From Sphingobacterium wenxiniae (GTDB lineage Bacteria > Bacteroidota > Bacteroidia > Sphingobacteriales > Sphingobacteriaceae): a stretch of 64,000 nucleotides of DNA. The translations under genes were made by a program, and so were the position numbers. Position 1 is the stretch's first letter, and every line of letters starts with the position of its first letter. Below, in pieces: positions 59,908-64,000 of the stretch. The notes beneath the pieces were generated by a model. That model was not told the DNA's origin. It saw only the letters and a program-made list of their open reading frames with translations, and made no database searches. Location: positions 1 to 64,000 of the forward strand of contig NZ_FOZZ01000007.1 in assembly GCF_900116225.1 (NCBI RefSeq), given 5' to 3'.

Positions 59908-62307
59908 ATGATAAAGAACTATCTCAAATTTGCCTTTCGTAACCTTTGGAAAAGCAAAGGTTATGCAACCATCAATATTCTGGGGCTGGCTGTAGGGCTA
60001 ACCAGTTTTTTGATCATTCTTTTATACCTCAACCATGAATTGAGTTATGATAGATGGAGTCCAGAATTAGAGAAAGTATTCAAGGTCTCTCTCCGGGACG
60101 CTGATAACGATATTTCCTCGAATACACAGGCACCTTTAGCCGCTTTACTTCAGGAAAAAACACCTCAAATCGAAGCAGCTACCAAAATTTCAACAGATGT
60201 AACCTTTGAAGTGCCACTCGCTGCGGGAGAAAATGTTATTTCGCAAGCGGGAACAATTTCTGCCGATTCATTATTTTTCAAGGTATTCCCCTACAAAATT
60301 GTGGAAGGCGATGCACGAACACCTTTGCATAAACCAAATGCCATGGTTATTAGCGAGCATATAGCGGCAAAGCTCTTTGGCACGGAAAATCCTATCGGAA
60401 AGACAATAAAGGTATTCAATTCATTTGAATGCGAAGTAACGGCTGTCATAGAACGTCCAGAAGGCCCTTCACATTTAGATATCGAATTAGTATATCGTTC
60501 GCCCTACGAAAAGAACAACTATCATTGGGGGAATTGGTCTTATTACACCTATATTAAAATCAAAAACCCATTGCCTACCGACGTGGTGGAAACCACAATA
60601 GATCAGATTTATTATACCGAGAGGGTTATGAAGGATAAAACCTTGTCTTATCATGAATTTCGGAAATCGGGGAAACAGGAGGGGCTATTTGTAGATGCGG
60701 TGCATGATATACACAACTTTCCTAAACACGGGACAAGCAACATGACTACACTCTCGATCCTATTGTTATTGGCAACCTTACTTCTTTTTGCAGGAGCCGT
60801 CAATTTCAGTAACCTGTCCATTGCCTCTTCCTTACGAAGAGCAAAAGAGGTCGGTGTAAAAAAGGTACTAGGCTCTAGCAGGGCGAGGCTATTTTGGCAA
60901 TTTATGGGCGAAATCGCCATGCAATGCCTTATTGCGCTGGCTATATCTATGTTGCTTTTACATATTGCCCTACCTTATTTCAATCAGGAATTCCAAGTTT
61001 CATTAAATATTTTTGGCAACCAATTCTCGTGGAATCTGCTTTTACAAATCATCTTATGCTTGTTTGCGGTTACACTGCTATCTGGACTATACCCTGCTTT
61101 TTTTCTCTCACGTTATAACACTGCTAAAGTGCTAAAAGGCGATTATTCCAGTGGCAAACAAGGGCTCGCGCTTCGAAACACCCTGATTGTTGTGCAATTT
61201 GTGGTTGCCGCATTTTTTATCATTGGTATAGCGGTGGTAAACCGCCAATTGAATTATATGCAACATTTCGACAGAGGTTTTTCTGGAGAGCAGGTGTTAA
61301 GCATACGGGCTCTACTGATGAAAACCCGAGAAGATGATTTCGATAAAGTAAAGAACGAACTTCTACGCATACCGGGCGTAACATCTGTAGCGAAAAGCAC
61401 GAAAGTCCCTGGCGATCAGTTTGCTGACACCGCAACTATGAATTTTAAGCATGAGGGAGAGTCGTACCGTCTTGGCTCGGTTAAAGTGAGTAAAGATTAT
61501 TTCGAAACACTCCGTATCGCACTTATAGACGGTAGATACTTCAATGATAGTCAAGCTGATCAAAGCACACGTTCAGCCATTATCAATGAGACCGCAGCAC
61601 ATAAGCTGGGGTTACAGCAGGCTGGTGGGAAATATATTGCCTACCCTAATTGCGACAGCATACCCATCGAAGTCGTGGGTATCGTGAAAGATTTTAATGT
61701 ACTAGGTTTGGAACAGCAGATACAACCCGCTGTATTTACTATTGGCAACCAAGCTTGCATGTTCCAATCAGGGGGCGCAATTCTCGTAAAACTCAATGGT
61801 CCTGATGTACAGAAATCTGTTGCCGCTATCGAAGAGCTGTGGAAGAGCATAGAGCCAGGGTTTCCGATCCGATACGCTTTCTTAGATGAAAATTTTCAAC
61901 AATTGTTTGCCAGCCATCTACGCTTACAGCGCATCGTTGCTTTTTTCGGGACCACCGCTATTGCCATCGCCATGATCGGGTTATTTGCTTTGACAGCTTT
62001 TTTAATAGGAAGACGTACAAAAGAAATCAGTATCCGTAAAATATTAGGCGCGAATACCTCCGAACTCAGTTTGTTGCTTGGCAAAGACTTTATCCGCCTT
62101 ATCGCCATTGCGGTATTGATTGCTCTGCCATTAGGTTGGTGGGCTGCGAATGAATGGCTGCAAAATTTTGCCTATCGTATTCCGCTGAACGCTTGGTTGT
62201 TTGCTATGGCTGCATGTAGTGTAATGGTCATTGCCACATTTACTATAGGCATCAATATTATAAAAGTATCTCGTGCAAATATCGCCGAGAATCTACGAGA
62301 TGAGTAG
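59908..62307 (+). CDS. MacB/FtsX-type ABC permease, array member 5
   Basis: 799 residues. The N-terminus (MIKNYLKFAFRNLWKSKGYA) closely resembles that of member 1. The first coupling motif is KEVGVKKVLGSS near 310, and the second KEISIRKILGAN near 704 departs most from the consensus. The end is NIAENLRDE instead of NPVDSLRDE. It is the most diverged complete member in its C-terminal half. Confidence 0.86.
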   Translation: MIKNYLKFAFRNLWKSKGYATINILGLAVGLTSFLIILLYLNHELSYDRWSPELEKVFKVSLRDADNDISSNTQAPLAALLQEKTPQIEAATKISTDVTFEVPLAAGENVISQAGTISADSLFFKVFPYKIVEGDARTPLHKPNAMVISEHIAAKLFGTENPIGKTIKVFNSFECEVTAVIERPEGPSHLDIELVYRSPYEKNNYHWGNWSYYTYIKIKNPLPTDVVETTIDQIYYTERVMKDKTLSYHEFRKSGKQEGLFVDAVHDIHNFPKHGTSNMTTLSILLLLATLLLFAGAVNFSNLSIASSLRRAKEVGVKKVLGSSRARLFWQFMGEIAMQCLIALAISMLLLHIALPYFNQEFQVSLNIFGNQFSWNLLLQIILCLFAVTLLSGLYPAFFLSRYNTAKVLKGDYSSGKQGLALRNTLIVVQFVVAAFFIIGIAVVNRQLNYMQHFDRGFSGEQVLSIRALLMKTREDDFDKVKNELLRIPGVTSVAKSTKVPGDQFADTATMNFKHEGESYRLGSVKVSKDYFETLRIALIDGRYFNDSQADQSTRSAIINETAAHKLGLQQAGGKYIAYPNCDSIPIEVVGIVKDFNVLGLEQQIQPAVFTIGNQACMFQSGGAILVKLNGPDVQKSVAAIEELWKSIEPGFPIRYAFLDENFQQLFASHLRLQRIVAFFGTTAIAIAMIGLFALTAFLIGRRTKEISIRKILGANTSELSLLLGKDFIRLIAIAVLIALPLGWWAANEWLQNFAYRIPLNAWLFAMAACSVMVIATFTIGINIIKVSRANIAENLRDE

Positions 62308-62422
62308 GTGATAGTAGTGGGTATTGCAAATTAGGTATTGAATATTGAGGTAGAGTACAAAAGAACAAAGACAATAAACTGATTACTGACAATTGTCCGC
62401 TGATCACAAAATAACTTTTAAC

Positions 62423-64000
62423 ATGAAAACATTTTTTAAAACTGCTTTTCGGCATATCAAGAAGAATAAGTTAATCACAGCGATCAATATCATGAGTCTT
62501 TCCATTGGGATCTGTGCCACTTTGATTATTTTCCTGATGGTGCGTTATGAATACAGCTTTGATAAGCATCTTCCGCATGGGGATCGGGTGTATAGGGTTG
62601 TCAGTAATGGTGATTTTAAAAGTGCTGCGGTGCTGGTTCCCATGATCCGTGCTATAGATGAGGAGATCACGGGACTGGAGGCAGTAGCTCCGCTATTCCA
62701 GATATACGAAACTAAGCTAAAGATTAAGCAAGCGGGAAAGGATGATCTAAAAATATTTCCGAAAGAAAAGGGCCTCATCTTCACCGATCAAGACTATTTC
62801 ACCATTTTTCCGCATCAATGGCTATCCGGCCATGTACAGAATCTCACTCAGGCCAATCAGATTGTACTGAGCGAGGAGAATTTCCACCGCTATTTTCCAG
62901 GAATACCTGTTGCTGAATCTGTCGGAAAAACGATTTGGTATGCCGATAGTATACCCCTACAGGTGGCCGGCGTGGTCGCAGAAATGAAAGAGAACTCCGA
63001 TTTCAAATACAAAGGCTATATATCTATAGCCACTATTGCGGCCAGCGAAAGCTTGAAAGAATATCACAATTGGGATGCGTGGAGCAATTATAACGATACC
63101 TATAATTGCCTTGTCCTGCTCAATCCCGGGACAAGGCCTGTTGCTGTGCAAAAAAGCATAGACGGAATTATACGGAAATACAAAAAGCCTGTTGCCGGAG
63201 CCTGGAAAGATGAATTTCTACTGCAACCCTTGAAAGACGTGCACTTTAATGCGGAATACAACTATAACGCTGTCAAACCTGCTACTTTACGGAATCTTAT
63301 CTTCTTGGCGATATTTTTACTGGCCTTGGGTGCTATCAATTTCATCAATCTCTCTACGGCGCAATCTATAGAAAGAGCCAAGGAAATCGGTATTCGTAAG
63401 ACCTTGGGAAGCAACAAGGGTAGTCTTATAAGTCAGTTCTTAATGGAAACGCTTATCGTCTCGGGTATAGCAACGGTATTATCCATTCTTTTACTACCTA
63501 TATTGGTGCATGCTTTTGAAGGATTTCTCCCCAAAGGATTTACTGTAAGTAACATTCCAATTGGCGCGACGGCCGCTTTTCTGCTTATTCAACTGGTGGG
63601 CGTAACCTTACTGGCCGGTTTTTATCCGGCTTGGGTTATGACGGGCTATGCGCCTGTACTTGCCCTGAAAAATCAGGTGTCTAAAAACTCGAACCTTTCC
63701 CGCAGTGCTTGGGTACGAAAAGCACTGACCATTTTTCAATTTACATTAGCACAGGTATTTTTAATTGCTGTGCTTTTCGTCAGCAAGCAAATCAACTTTG
63801 CGACACAAATGGATATGGGTTTCCGTAAGGATGCGCTTATTAACTTTTACGTCCCTGATATAAACCGTGCTAACAAAGGTGACATCTTAAAAAACAAATT
63901 GATGGAGATACCCGAGATTAAAGCGGTAAGCTTTGGTAACCAATCACCTGCGTTCCAAGGAATGATGACCAGTACGCTCCAGTATGACGCATCGACCAAA
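62423..64000 (+). CDS. MacB/FtsX-type ABC permease, array member 6 (cut by the window end)
   Basis: The ATG at 62423 opens a frame of 526 codons that stays open to the last base. The visible part has the N-terminal helix (LITAINIMSLSIGICATLII), the first periplasmic core, the coupling motif KEIGIRKTLGSN near 318, two more helices, and the anchor helix before the second core (AWVRKALTIFQFTLAQ). About 270 further residues are expected beyond the window. It continues the array in the same direction. Confidence 0.86.
   Translation, partial: MKTFFKTAFRHIKKNKLITAINIMSLSIGICATLIIFLMVRYEYSFDKHLPHGDRVYRVVSNGDFKSAAVLVPMIRAIDEEITGLEAVAPLFQIYETKLKIKQAGKDDLKIFPKEKGLIFTDQDYFTIFPHQWLSGHVQNLTQANQIVLSEENFHRYFPGIPVAESVGKTIWYADSIPLQVAGVVAEMKENSDFKYKGYISIATIAASESLKEYHNWDAWSNYNDTYNCLVLLNPGTRPVAVQKSIDGIIRKYKKPVAGAWKDEFLLQPLKDVHFNAEYNYNAVKPATLRNLIFLAIFLLALGAINFINLSTAQSIERAKEIGIRKTLGSNKGSLISQFLMETLIVSGIATVLSILLLPILVHAFEGFLPKGFTVSNIPIGATAAFLLIQLVGVTLLAGFYPAWVMTGYAPVLALKNQVSKNSNLSRSAWVRKALTIFQFTLAQVFLIAVLFVSKQINFATQMDMGFRKDALINFYVPDINRANKGDILKNKLMEIPEIKAVSFGNQSPAFQGMMTSTLQYDASTK

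Overview
The window looks like a chromosomal segment of a Bacteroidota bacterium, most likely of the Sphingobacteriaceae (Sphingobacterium or a close relative). The evidence is AT-leaning coding DNA, promoters of the Bacteroidota type (TTTG, 18-20 bases, TAnnTTTG) instead of sigma-70 boxes, almost no Shine-Dalgarno sequences, a long three-domain IspG, a type IX secretion sorting-domain protein, and the gene order tRNA-tuf-tRNA-Trp-secE-nusG.

Region by region. 1-540: remnants of two insertion sequences (IS256-type and IS1182-type) lying against the 3' end of an Mla lipid-transport ABC pair (mlaF, mlaE; 544-2082). 2322-15325: housekeeping genes, namely a LiaF-like membrane protein, ispG, a small T9SS-sorted protein, the potassium transporter kup, an amino-acid permease, an AcpH-like protein, tyrS, and ftsK-lolA. 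15388-15582 is a dead toxin-antitoxin pair. 15807-22212 is a hexuronate catabolic island: a LacI regulator, an ExuT-like transporter, mannonate dehydratase, an SDR mannonate/fructuronate oxidoreductase, KDG kinase and KDPG aldolase, with a candidate operator between the two divergent operons. 22263-22874 is a hicAB toxin-antitoxin pair.

22947-40216 is the transcription and translation core on the minus strand (rpoC, rpoB, rplL, rplJ, rplA, rplK, then nusG, secE, tRNA-Trp, tuf and four tRNAs). The usual continuity between nusG and rplK is broken by about 4 kb carrying katG and an FG-GAP repeat protein. Separate promoters are visible for the rplK operon, for tRNA-Trp-secE-nusG and for the tRNA-tuf operon.

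40520-64000: an Omp85-like outer-membrane protein, a 750-base stretch of hairpins and a gene fossil, then an export locus. A sigma-54-type response regulator, its histidine kinase and a small methyltransferase-like protein lie next to a tolC-like gene. Divergent from that gene are an HlyD-like adaptor, one LolD/MacB-type ATPase and at least six large FtsX/MacB-type permeases; the last runs off the window. In the tolC/hlyD intergenic region there are two pairs of a 16-base palindrome (TGTYCG-N4-CGRACA). Each pair has a 22-base period and sits 53-54 bases from an outward-facing TGGCAC element. This mirror-image layout suggests that the neighbouring two-component system activates both arms of the locus. 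It is the most interesting candidate regulatory system in the window.

All functional calls rest on reading the sequence and on family knowledge; no database search was run.
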